A stretch of DNA of 39,510 bases, from assembly GCF_002926165.1 (NCBI RefSeq), contig NZ_MAGP01000142.1, positions 1 to 39,510 of the forward strand, written 5' to 3'. Below are positions 7,581-16,234 of the stretch, piece by piece (position 1 is the stretch's first letter; the number at the start of each line of letters is the position of its first letter). The notes beneath the pieces were generated by a model. That model was given only the letters and a program-made list of their open reading frames with translations. It was not told the origin of the DNA and searched no databases. The stretch is from Micromonospora chalcea. GTDB taxonomy: Bacteria > Actinomycetota > Actinomycetes > Mycobacteriales > Micromonosporaceae. The translations under genes and the position numbers were made by a program.

Positions 7581-8587
7581 ACCTCGATGATCGTACAGGC
7601 CCAGTGGGTGCCCCGGCCCAACGAGATCAACGCGACCCGGTCGCCCTCGTGCAGCTCACCGGCGTCGAGCAGGCGGCTCAGCCCGAACAGTTGGTCCGCC
7701 GCGCCGAGATGCCCGTACTCGGCGGCCAGTGCCCGGTTGGTCCGCTCCGGCGGCACCTTGTGGGCCTCGGCGAGCGACGTCATGGCGCGTTCGTTGTCGG
7801 CGACCAGGATCAGCCGCGCCAGGTCGGCGACGGTGACGCCGGCCCGCTCGCAGGCGCGTTCGGTGACCCGCACCATCCGCTCGTCGAGGTGGCGGGCGTA
7901 CTGCGCGAACTGCTCGGGGTCGTAGTCGAAGAACTCCATCACGTGCCACACGTCGCGGGCGGCTGGCGGCTCGGCGCCGGGTGCGAACGGCGCCGCGGCG
8001 CCACCGCCGTCGAGCCGGTAGAACCCGGCGTAGCGGCCGTCGGTGGCGGCCTCGGTGACCTGCCAGCGCAGCCGGGGGTGCCCGCGCCGGGCCACTGTGG
8101 CCACCGCGCCGTCGGAGAACACCATCGGCTGGGTCTCCATCCGGTTCCAGTACGCCTCGCAGGTCCGGTTGGCCGCGATCACGAGCGCGGTGTCGTACTC
8201 CGGGTGGGTGGCGAACTTGCCGGCGACGGTGTCGAGGCTGAGCACGCCGGTGGTGCACGCCTGGGTGAGCAGCACCGCTTCGGCGCCGGCCGCGCCGAGC
8301 CGGTACGCCAGGTCGGCGGCGGCGTCCCAGTAGAGGTGTTCGGTGAGGTCGGTGACGGCGAGCACCAGCAGGTCCACCCGCGCGGCGGGCAGCGTGGCGG
8401 CGTCCAGGGCGCGGCGGGCGGCCCGCTCGGCGAGGTCGGTCAGGCCGACGTCCGGCGCGGCGCGGTGCACCCGCCGGTAGCCGTAGCCGAGGACGCGGTT
8501 GACGTCGTCGGTGTACTGCGCCACCACGTCGGCGACGGGCGCCGGGTCGCCGAGCGCCTCACCGAAGGACACCAGCCCGAAGCTCAT
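7577..8587 (-). CDS. KAS III-like acyltransferase/ketosynthase
   Basis: A 336-residue thiolase-fold protein of the FabH (KAS III) superfamily. The nucleophile Cys111 is present in QACTTGVLSL. Where FabH has its catalytic His, this protein reads VADNERAM (about residues 262-269). Where FabH has its Asn, it reads GHLGAAD (His about 293). The canonical Cys-His-Asn triad is therefore not conserved. Similar departures occur in KAS III-like acyltransferases of antibiotic pathways, which transfer acyl groups to oxygen or nitrogen rather than making C-C bonds. It probably moves the unit on the neighbouring ACP into the assembly line. The ATG at 8587 is preceded by GGGA at a usable distance. The LanB-like gene starts 45 bases away on the other strand. 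Confidence 0.82.
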   Translation of the reverse strand: MSFGLVSFGEALGDPAPVADVVAQYTDDVNRVLGYGYRRVHRAAPDVGLTDLAERAARRALDAATLPAARVDLLVLAVTDLTEHLYWDAAADLAYRLGAAGAEAVLLTQACTTGVLSLDTVAGKFATHPEYDTALVIAANRTCEAYWNRMETQPMVFSDGAVATVARRGHPRLRWQVTEAATDGRYAGFYRLDGGGAAAPFAPGAEPPAARDVWHVMEFFDYDPEQFAQYARHLDERMVRVTERACERAGVTVADLARLILVADNERAMTSLAEAHKVPPERTNRALAAEYGHLGAADQLFGLSRLLDAGELHEGDRVALISLGRGTHWACTIIEV

Positions 8588-8620
8588 GCTCGACCGTCCC
8601 GCCGCAGATCCGCCGCTGCT

Positions 8621-8626
8621 TACCAT
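8621..8626 (+). promoter_or_regulatory. Candidate -10 box of the first LanB-like gene
   Basis: TACCAT fits TANNNT and ends six bases before the ATG at 8633. No Shine-Dalgarno is seen, so a leaderless transcript is likely. The whole gap to the divergent KAS III-like gene is only 45 bases, so the two promoters must overlap or sit partly inside coding sequence. No good -35 was found. Confidence 0.4.
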
Positions 8627-8632
8627 TCCCCC

Positions 8633-10948
8633 ATGCCCCGAGAGCATCTCACGTCCCTGCCCGGAACCCGTTGGCACGTATGGCGTTCCGCGTTGCTCCG
8701 GTCGGCCGGTTTTCCAGCCGGCGGGATGAGCCGGTTCGCCGCTCCGGCGCTCGCGGAGGCGGCCGACCGGCACCTGCGCGGGGACGACGACGCCGCGGAG
8801 TTCGCTGCGGCGTTCGACGCCGCCGCGGCCGACCTCGGGCAGGCGGTCTACGGCATCGCCTGCGACGACGCCTTCCGTACGGCGCTGACCTGGCAGAACC
8901 CTGCGGTCCTGCTCGCCGTCGACGCGATCCGGCGCGACGGCCCGCACGCCCCGCGCAACCTGCGCCGGCGGCACCGGGAGGAGGTCGTCGCGAAGTACTG
9001 GCAGCGGTACTGCCTGAAGAACGACACGGTGGGCTTCTTCGGCCCGATCTGCTGGACCGAGCTGGGCGGCAGCGGTCCGATCGCGACGGTGCGTCCCGGC
9101 GCGGCGTTGACGCGTACCCGGAAGGTGTTCCTGGAGCGGTGGGGCCTGGACGCGCTCGCGGAGGCCTTCGCCCGCGTACCAGGCGTGCGGGACTGGCTGC
9201 CGGTGCGGCTGGCCCCGCACCTGAGCCTGCGCGACCGGGTGCTGCGGCGCCCGCACCATCCACCGCAGACGCTCCCGGCGGCGACCGCCGTGCTGCTCAC
9301 GCTGGCGCGGCGCGGACCCCGCGTGGCCGACCTGGTCGCCGCGCTGCTCGCGGACCCGGCGAGCGGCTTCCGCCGGGCCGCTGACGTGCACGCGCAGCTC
9401 GACGACCTGGCCGGGCGCGGCGTGCTGCGGATCGGCTTCGACCTGCCGGTCGACCTCACCGCCGAGGACGCGTTGCGCGAGCAGCTCGCCGCGATCGGCG
9501 ACGACACGGTCCGCGAGCGGGTGCTCGGCGACCTCGCGACGGTGAGCGACCTGCGCGACGCGGTGGCCGCCGCCGACGGCCCGGACGCGCTGGCCGCGGC
9601 GATGTCCGGGCTGGACCGGCGGTTCGTGGAACTGACCGGCCGGGACGCGCGGCAGCCGCCCGGCGAGGTGTACGCCGGGCGCACGCTGTGCCACCTGGAG
9701 ACGGTCCGCGACCTGGACGTCCGCTTCGGTGACGCGCTGCTGGCACGGCTCGCGCCGCTGGAACCGCTGCTGCTGTCGGCGCGGTGGCTGACCGCGGCGA
9801 TCGGGCAGGCGTACGCCGACGCGCTGGCCGCCCTGTACCGCGACCTGGCGGCGGAGTCGGCCACCGCGGACGTGCCGGTGGCCGACCTGTGGTTCCTGGC
9901 GCAGGCGGTGGTGTTCGGGGCGGACCCGCCCGCCGCCGCCGTCACCGCCGAGTTCCTGGCCCGGTGGTCGACGGTGCTCGGCCTGGCCGACGCCGACACC
10001 GACGCCCGGGAGCTGCGGTTCGACGCCGCCGCGCTGACCGAGCGGGTCGCCGCCGCGTTCCCCGCCGACGCGCCCGGCTGGGCCGCCGCCCGCATCCACA
10101 GCCCGGACGTGCACGTGTGCGCGCCGGACGAGGCGGCGCTGCTGCGCGGCGACTTCACAGTCGTGCTCGGCGAGCTGCACGTGGCGCTGGCCGCGTTCGA
10201 CACGCACTTCTTCGCGTACGGGCACCCGGACCCGCAGCGGCTGCGCGACGGGATGCGCGCCGACCTGCCCGGCGGCCGGGTCCGGCTGCTGCCGCCGGTG
10301 GACTGGCCCCGGCACACCGCCCGGATCGCGGAGTGGCTGCACGGGCCCGCCGACGCCCAGCTCGGGTTCGTCGACGCGCCCGGCGCCGACACGGACCGCC
10401 TCGTGCCGATCACGACCCTGACCGTGCGGCCGGACGACGACGGCACTCTTTCCGCGCACGCCGACGACGGGCGGCGGTGGCCGCTGCTGGAGGTGTTCGC
10501 GCCGCTGTTCGACTACCAGGTGTTCGACACGTGGAAGCTGGCCGGCCACGCCGGGCGCACGCCGCGCGTCACCGTCGACGACCTGGTGCTGGTCCGCGAG
10601 ACGTGGCGCACCACTGTGGGCGAGACCGGCCTGCACACGGTCAAGGGCGAGCGGGAACGCTACCTCGCGGTACGGCGCTGGCGGCTCGCGCTCGGCCTGC
10701 CCGAGCGGATCTTCGTGCGGGTCGACACCGAACTCAAACCCAGCTATGTGGACCTGACCAGCGGCGTCTACACCCGGCTGCTGTGCACGCTGCTGCGCGG
10801 CGCGCACGCCAAGGGCGGCGACGGCGTCGGGCTCACCGTCACCGAGCTGCTGCCCGGCCCGGACGACGCCTGGCTGACCGACGGGGCCGGCCGGGCGTAC
10901 GCCTCGGAACTGCGGCTACAGATCGTCGACCCGGCGCAGGTGCGGTAG
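8633..10948 (+). CDS. LanB-type (glutamylation domain) protein, copy 1
   Basis: A 771-residue protein matching the N-terminal, tRNA-dependent domain of class I lantibiotic dehydratases. In LanB this domain attaches Glu from Glu-tRNA to Ser/Thr, and in PEARL relatives it adds amino acids to peptides. Marks include FYxx-type N-terminal features (RSAGFPAGG, about residue 24), RHREEVVAKYWQRYCLKNDT and the following GFFGP (about 115-142), and near the C-terminus RYLAVRRWRLALGLPERIF plus TELKPSYVDLTS. The small C-terminal elimination domain of full LanB proteins is absent. It is the only plus-strand gene between two minus-strand operons, and its 3' end overlaps that of the C-A-T-TE-MFS gene by 33 bases, tail to tail. 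It is a clear paralogue of the gene at 20577-22892 and has the same length. The acceptor is unknown: no RiPP precursor was seen. Confidence 0.82.
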   Translation: MPREHLTSLPGTRWHVWRSALLRSAGFPAGGMSRFAAPALAEAADRHLRGDDDAAEFAAAFDAAAADLGQAVYGIACDDAFRTALTWQNPAVLLAVDAIRRDGPHAPRNLRRRHREEVVAKYWQRYCLKNDTVGFFGPICWTELGGSGPIATVRPGAALTRTRKVFLERWGLDALAEAFARVPGVRDWLPVRLAPHLSLRDRVLRRPHHPPQTLPAATAVLLTLARRGPRVADLVAALLADPASGFRRAADVHAQLDDLAGRGVLRIGFDLPVDLTAEDALREQLAAIGDDTVRERVLGDLATVSDLRDAVAAADGPDALAAAMSGLDRRFVELTGRDARQPPGEVYAGRTLCHLETVRDLDVRFGDALLARLAPLEPLLLSARWLTAAIGQAYADALAALYRDLAAESATADVPVADLWFLAQAVVFGADPPAAAVTAEFLARWSTVLGLADADTDARELRFDAAALTERVAAAFPADAPGWAAARIHSPDVHVCAPDEAALLRGDFTVVLGELHVALAAFDTHFFAYGHPDPQRLRDGMRADLPGGRVRLLPPVDWPRHTARIAEWLHGPADAQLGFVDAPGADTDRLVPITTLTVRPDDDGTLSAHADDGRRWPLLEVFAPLFDYQVFDTWKLAGHAGRTPRVTVDDLVLVRETWRTTVGETGLHTVKGERERYLAVRRWRLALGLPERIFVRVDTELKPSYVDLTSGVYTRLLCTLLRGAHAKGGDGVGLTVTELLPGPDDAWLTDGAGRAYASELRLQIVDPAQVR

Positions 10949-13900
10949 CCACTCGGTGGCGTCCGCCGGCGCGTCGGGGGTCTCGGTGTCGAACCGGCGC
11001 AGCCGGCGTACGCCGTAGGCGCCGAACGCCACCACGGCCAGGGCCAGCCCGGACACCACGAACGCGAACCCGAGTCCCCGGCCGGGGCCGGTGCCGATCA
11101 GCGCGCCGACGCTGCCGGCCAGCGCGCCGCCGGGGGCGAACATCGGTTCCAGCAGCGACCCGCTCAGCGGCACCAGCACGGCGAAGCCCAGCGGCAGCGT
11201 CGCCCAGGTCAGCGTCTGGATGATCGCCAGCACCCGGCCGTGGAACCGCTGCGGCACCTTCACCTGGATGATCGACAGGTAGATGCCGTTGTGCAGGCCC
11301 AGGCCCAGCCCCACGCCGAAGCTGCCGAGCGCCACCAGCAGCAGGCTCGGCCGGACGCCGCTGAGCACCAGGCTGACCGCCACGCCGAACGCGATGGCGA
11401 TCAACGCGGGCATCCGGCGCCGGGTCGGGCCGCCCCACACCGCGATGGCGAGTCCGCCGAGGACGGCGCCGAGCGCCTCGGCGAACGCCACGGTGCCGAC
11501 CTGGCCCATCGTGCCGAACGCGAGCACCATCGGCGGCACCAGCAGCAGGCTCGCCAGGCACAGGTTGTAGAGCGAGAAGAAGCCCAGCATGGCCCGGAAG
11601 CCCGGCTCGGCCCACGTCATCCGCGCGCCGCCGATCAGCTCCGCCAGGAACGGCTCCTTGCGCCGCCGGCCGAGCAGGTCGGGGAACCGCACGGCGGCCA
11701 GCACACCGATCGCCACCATGTAGCTGACGATGTCGATCACCAGGACGCCGGCCAGGCCGATCGCGGCCAGCAGACCCGCAGCCAGCAGCGGCACCGCGAG
11801 CGAGCTGAGCCCGACCGCGAGCTGCGCGATGCCGTTGGCGTGCCCCAGATAGCGCTTCGGCACCACCTGTGGGATCGCGGCCAGGTAGGTGATGCGTTGG
11901 AACACCGACGCCGCGCCGAGCACGCACACGAGCGTGTAGACGGCCGCCAGCCCCAGCCGGTCGGTCCAGAGCAGCAGCGCCAGCAGCGCCTCCGCTGTCA
12001 CCGCCGTCGCGCACGCGGCCAGCAGCACCCGGCGCCTGTCGAACCGGTCCGCGACCGCGCCGGCGACCGGCAGCGTCAGCAGCGCCGGTAGGTACGCGAT
12101 CACCCCGGACAGGCCGAACCACAGCATCGACCCGGTCTCCAGGTAGACCCAGACCGGCACCGCCCACTGGGTCAGCGCCGAGCCGGTCGACGAGATGAGC
12201 TGGCTGGCGGTGATCGCCAGGAACCGGCGTACGCCCGGTTGCACGCCGGTCTCGGCGGTGACCGGATCGGCGCTGGTGGCCGCCAGTGCCCAGCCGTCAC
12301 CGGCGAGCTGTCGTGGCGCGGCGGACGGCGCGGCGGACGGCTCGGCGAGCCGGGGATGGGTGCGGGTGAGCACCTCGGCGAGCGCCTCGGCCCGCTGCTT
12401 GACGAAGTAGTGCCCGGCCTCGTCCAGCACCACGAGCGCTGTGGACTCGCCGAGGAAACTCCACTCGCGGTACCGCTCCTCGTAGTACTCGGTGAGCACG
12501 TCGTGGGTGCCGACGACGGAGATCACCGGTGCGGGCACCCGGACCGGTTCGCCGTCCAGCCACTCGGTGAACCGCTCCTGCGCCTCGGCGGCCTCCCGCC
12601 GTACGTGGTGCACGAACCGGTCGACCTGCGCCGGGTCCAGGTCGGCCAGTTCCGCGCCGATCGAGCGCAGGAACGTCTCGTACCGCCGGTCCGCGCCCCG
12701 GGAGTCGGCCCAGTCGACGAGCCGGCCGAGCATGTTGTCCGGGCGGGCGGTCGGGAACACGCCCCCGGCGTAGATCGCCTCGATGGGACGTCCACGCTCG
12801 TGCAGCCGCCGGGCGATGCCGGTCAACAGCGCGCCGCCGACGCAGTGGCCGTACAGGACCAGCGGGCCGTCCACCCGCTCCTGGATCTCGGCCACACACC
12901 GCTCGACCAGCTCGTCGAAGGGCAGCTCGGTGTCACGGACACCGACGTCGTGGCCGGGGATCGCCACGGAGAACAGCGTGTGCCCGGCCGGCAGCGCGTC
13001 CGCGAGCGGCTGGTAGATGCTGGCGAGCCCGCCGCCGTAGGGCACGCACACGTACGAGCGCACCCGCTGGTCCGCCGGGACCGGCCGGGTCAGCTCGTAC
13101 AGCAGCGGGCGCTGCCGCTCCCCGTCCGCCGGGGCGTCGATCAGCGCGGCCAGCCCCTGCACCGTCGGGTGCGCAAACACGTCCATCACGCCGACGTCGA
13201 CCTGCCCGTACGCCTCGCGCAGCAGCGCCAGCATCCGGATCGCCAGCAGCGAGTGACCGCCCAGCTCGAAGAAGTCGTCGTCCAGGCCGACCTCGGGCAC
13301 GCCGAGCACGTCGCGCCAGGTGGCGGCCACCGTCTGCTCGACCGGGGTCACCGGGGGACGGCGCTGCGCGGGGGCGACGCCGGACGAGGGTGCGGGCAGC
13401 GCGGCGGTGTCGAGTTTGCCGTTGGCGGACAGCGGCAGCGCGTCGAGCGTCACGAACGCCGACGGCACCATGTACTCGGGCAGCCGCCGTTTCAGCGCCG
13501 CCCGCAGCTCCACCGGGTCCGGGGCCTCGCCCGTCAGGTACGCCACGAGACGCTGCTCGGCGGGCGTGGCGCCGCGCACGACGACGGCCGCGGAGCCGAC
13601 GCCGGGCTGTTCGCGCAGCACCGCGGCGATCTCCCCCAGCTCGATCCGCAGGCCCCGCAGTTTCACCTGGTCGTCGATGCGGCCGAGGAACTCCAGCGTC
13701 CCGTCGGTACGCCAGCGGGCCAGGTCGCCGGTGGCGTACAGCCGGCCGCCGGGCTCGCCGAACGGGTCGGGGACGAACGCGGCGGCGGTGAGTCCGGGGC
13801 GGTTCAGGTAGCCGCGGGCCACCTGCACGCCGCCGAGGTGCAGCTGCCCGGCCACGCCGACCGGCACCGGGCGCATCGCCTCGTCGAGCACGTAGGTCCG

Positions 13901-16234
13901 CACGTTGCGGATCGGCCCGCCGATCGGCACCCGGGTCACGCCGGCCAGCGCGTCGGGGGTGGCCGCCCAGGCGGTGACGTCGATCGCCGCCTCGGTCGGT
14001 CCGTACAGGTTGTGCAGCGCCGCCGACGGGATCGCGGCCACCGCGCGGCGGGCCAGGTCGGCGGGCAGTTCCTCGCCGCTGCACACGATCCGCCGCAGCG
14101 ACCCGCAGCGGGCCGGGCCGGCCGGGGCGGCCGTGGACAGGAACGCGTCGAGCATCGACGGCACGAAGTGGACGGTGGTGACCCGCTCCCGTTCGATCAG
14201 CTCCCGCAGGTACGCCGGGTCGCGGTGCCCGCCCGGCGCGGCGAGCACCAGCCGCGCGCCCACGAGCAGCGGCCAGAACACCTCCCACACCGACACGTCG
14301 AATCCGATCGGCGTCTTGTGCAGCACCGCGTCGTCCGGTCCGAGCGCGAAGGCGTCCTGCATCCAGTCCAGCCGGTTGACGATCGCGGCGTGCTCGTTGA
14401 CCACGCCCTTCGGCCGCCCGGTGGAGCCCGACGTGTAGATCACGTACGCCGCGTTCCCCGGCCCGGCGGCGGTGCCGGCGGCGGTAAGCGGCCGGTCCGG
14501 CGCGGTCAGCGGCAGCACAGTGCCCGGGACGGTCAGCCCGTCCGGCAGCTCGTCGGCCAGCAGCACCCCGGCGCCGGCGTCGGCGAGCATGAAGGCCAGC
14601 CGCTGCGGCGGGTGGTCCGGGTCCAGCGGCAGGTACGCCGCGCCGGCCCGGTGGATGCCGAGCAGCCCGGCGATCAGGCGGCGGGAGCGGGGCTCGTGGA
14701 TGGCGACCACCGACTCCGGTCCCACGCCGTGCGCGACCAGCCGTCGCGCCACCTGTTCGGCGGCGTCGGACAGCTGCGCGTACGTCATCCGGGTGTCGCC
14801 GTCGACCAGCGCGACCGCGTCCGGCGTGCGCCGGGCCTGGGCGTCGAACAGCTCCGCCAGCGTGGTCCGGCGCACCGGGGCGGCGGTGGCGTTCCAGCCG
14901 GTCACGACCGCCGCGTGCTCGGTGTCCGGCATGACCGGCAGCGCGCTCACCCGGGTCCGGGGCGCCGCCACGGCGGCGGCGAACAGCAGCAGGTAGCGGT
15001 CCGCGAACGCCTCCATCGCGGCACGCTCGAACAGCGCGGTGCGGTATTCCAGCCGCAGTTCGTCCCCGGCGATCTCCAGCGACAGGTCGTCCATGGCGCC
15101 GCCGAACGCCTCGCCCCGGCCGGTGGGCAGGTGGTGGAACGTGAGCTGGTAGAGCGGCGGCACACCCGGGTCGCGCCGTACCGCCAGCTCCTCGACGAGC
15201 TTCTGGAACGGCATGTCCTGGTGGTCCCAGGCGTCGAGCACGACCCGGCGGACCCGGCGGACGAGGGTCAGGAACGGTGGATCGCCAGACACGTCGACGC
15301 GCAGCACCAGCATGTTCATGAACATGCCGAGCAGCGGTTCCAGCTCGGCCCGGTCCCGGCCGGCCACCGGCATGCCGACCACCACGTCGTCGCTCCCGGA
15401 CAGCCGGTGCAGCAGCGCCACGTAGGCGGCCAGCTGCACCATGAACGGGGTCGCGGCGGCCTGCTGGGACAGCTCCGGCAGCGCCGCCGTCACGGGCCCG
15501 GGCAGCGTGCGGCGGACGTCGGCACCGTCGAACGTGAGCGTCGCCGGGCGCGGCCGGTCGGTGGTCAGCGCGTGCACTGCGGGCAGGCCGGTCAGTGTCT
15601 CCCGCCAGTGGTCGCGCAGCTCGTCCCAGCGGGGGCCGTCGAGGCGGTCGCGTTCCCAGGCCGCGTAGTCGGCGTACTGGATCGGCAGCTCGGGCAGGTC
15701 CGGCGCGCGGCCGGCGACGGCGGCGGCGCACAGCTCGGTCAGCTCGGCGCGCAGGTGGAGCAGGGAGGTGCCGTCGAGGACGACGTGGTGCCCGGCGAAC
15801 AGCAGCCACCAGGTGTCCGGGTCGAGCCGCAGCAGCCGGCCCCGCCACAGCGGGGCGGCGTCCATCGGCAGGTCGAGACCTGCGTACTCGGCGACGATCC
15901 GGGCGCGGGCGGCGTCCCGCTCCGGCTCGGGCAGCGCGGAAAGGTCGGTGACCGGCAGCTCCACCGGGACCGTGGGGTGGATGTCCTGGTAGAGCCGCCC
16001 GTCGTGCAGGCGCAGCGTGGTGCGCATGGCCTCGTGCCGGTCGGTGACCGTCCGCAGCGCGGCGAGCGCCTGCTCCGGCCCGGCGCCCGCCGGCAGGGTG
16101 ACCGCGTCGGTCATGGTGAACAGCGGCTGCCCGGGGCTGAGCTGGGCGGTGAACCAGACCCGCTCCTGGGCGTACGAGGCGGGAACGGTGTAGACGTCGT
16201 CCACCGGCGTGACGTCGTGGCGCGACTCGGTCAT
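10916..16234 (-). CDS. NRPS C-A-T-TE fused to an MFS transporter (serine-type code)
   Basis: A 1772-residue fusion that ends the assembly line. The C domain (about 18-450) has HHVVLDG at 149. The A domain (about 470-970) has YTSGSTGRPKG near 600 and an eight-angstrom code read as DVWHVSLIDK, a serine-type code. The carrier domain has LGGHSL, Ser about 994. The thioesterase (about 1075-1330) has GHCVGG, with Cys1131 replacing the usual Ser, and a late His in AGHYF. Residues 1340-1772 form an MFS transporter of the EntS/MFS_3 type, with VRRFLAITASQLISSTGSAL then AVADRFDRRRVL. The protein would be membrane-anchored, with the synthetase on the cytosolic side. The ATG overlaps the PKS stop (ATGA). 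The TAG stop lies inside the 3' end of the LanB-like gene on the other strand. Confidence 0.92.
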   Translation of the reverse strand: MTESRHDVTPVDDVYTVPASYAQERVWFTAQLSPGQPLFTMTDAVTLPAGAGPEQALAALRTVTDRHEAMRTTLRLHDGRLYQDIHPTVPVELPVTDLSALPEPERDAARARIVAEYAGLDLPMDAAPLWRGRLLRLDPDTWWLLFAGHHVVLDGTSLLHLRAELTELCAAAVAGRAPDLPELPIQYADYAAWERDRLDGPRWDELRDHWRETLTGLPAVHALTTDRPRPATLTFDGADVRRTLPGPVTAALPELSQQAAATPFMVQLAAYVALLHRLSGSDDVVVGMPVAGRDRAELEPLLGMFMNMLVLRVDVSGDPPFLTLVRRVRRVVLDAWDHQDMPFQKLVEELAVRRDPGVPPLYQLTFHHLPTGRGEAFGGAMDDLSLEIAGDELRLEYRTALFERAAMEAFADRYLLLFAAAVAAPRTRVSALPVMPDTEHAAVVTGWNATAAPVRRTTLAELFDAQARRTPDAVALVDGDTRMTYAQLSDAAEQVARRLVAHGVGPESVVAIHEPRSRRLIAGLLGIHRAGAAYLPLDPDHPPQRLAFMLADAGAGVLLADELPDGLTVPGTVLPLTAPDRPLTAAGTAAGPGNAAYVIYTSGSTGRPKGVVNEHAAIVNRLDWMQDAFALGPDDAVLHKTPIGFDVSVWEVFWPLLVGARLVLAAPGGHRDPAYLRELIERERVTTVHFVPSMLDAFLSTAAPAGPARCGSLRRIVCSGEELPADLARRAVAAIPSAALHNLYGPTEAAIDVTAWAATPDALAGVTRVPIGGPIRNVRTYVLDEAMRPVPVGVAGQLHLGGVQVARGYLNRPGLTAAAFVPDPFGEPGGRLYATGDLARWRTDGTLEFLGRIDDQVKLRGLRIELGEIAAVLREQPGVGSAAVVVRGATPAEQRLVAYLTGEAPDPVELRAALKRRLPEYMVPSAFVTLDALPLSANGKLDTAALPAPSSGVAPAQRRPPVTPVEQTVAATWRDVLGVPEVGLDDDFFELGGHSLLAIRMLALLREAYGQVDVGVMDVFAHPTVQGLAALIDAPADGERQRPLLYELTRPVPADQRVRSYVCVPYGGGLASIYQPLADALPAGHTLFSVAIPGHDVGVRDTELPFDELVERCVAEIQERVDGPLVLYGHCVGGALLTGIARRLHERGRPIEAIYAGGVFPTARPDNMLGRLVDWADSRGADRRYETFLRSIGAELADLDPAQVDRFVHHVRREAAEAQERFTEWLDGEPVRVPAPVISVVGTHDVLTEYYEERYREWSFLGESTALVVLDEAGHYFVKQRAEALAEVLTRTHPRLAEPSAAPSAAPRQLAGDGWALAATSADPVTAETGVQPGVRRFLAITASQLISSTGSALTQWAVPVWVYLETGSMLWFGLSGVIAYLPALLTLPVAGAVADRFDRRRVLLAACATAVTAEALLALLLWTDRLGLAAVYTLVCVLGAASVFQRITYLAAIPQVVPKRYLGHANGIAQLAVGLSSLAVPLLAAGLLAAIGLAGVLVIDIVSYMVAIGVLAAVRFPDLLGRRRKEPFLAELIGGARMTWAEPGFRAMLGFFSLYNLCLASLLLVPPMVLAFGTMGQVGTVAFAEALGAVLGGLAIAVWGGPTRRRMPALIAIAFGVAVSLVLSGVRPSLLLVALGSFGVGLGLGLHNGIYLSIIQVKVPQRFHGRVLAIIQTLTWATLPLGFAVLVPLSGSLLEPMFAPGGALAGSVGALIGTGPGRGLGFAFVVSGLALAVVAFGAYGVRRLRRFDTETPDAPADATEWLPHLRRVDDL

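Noticed and set aside
8588..10807. N-terminal extension of the KAS III-like protein through the LanB-like region
   Set aside because: The frame stays open by chance in GC-rich DNA. FabH-type similarity begins at the ATG at 8587, and the region is coded on the other strand.
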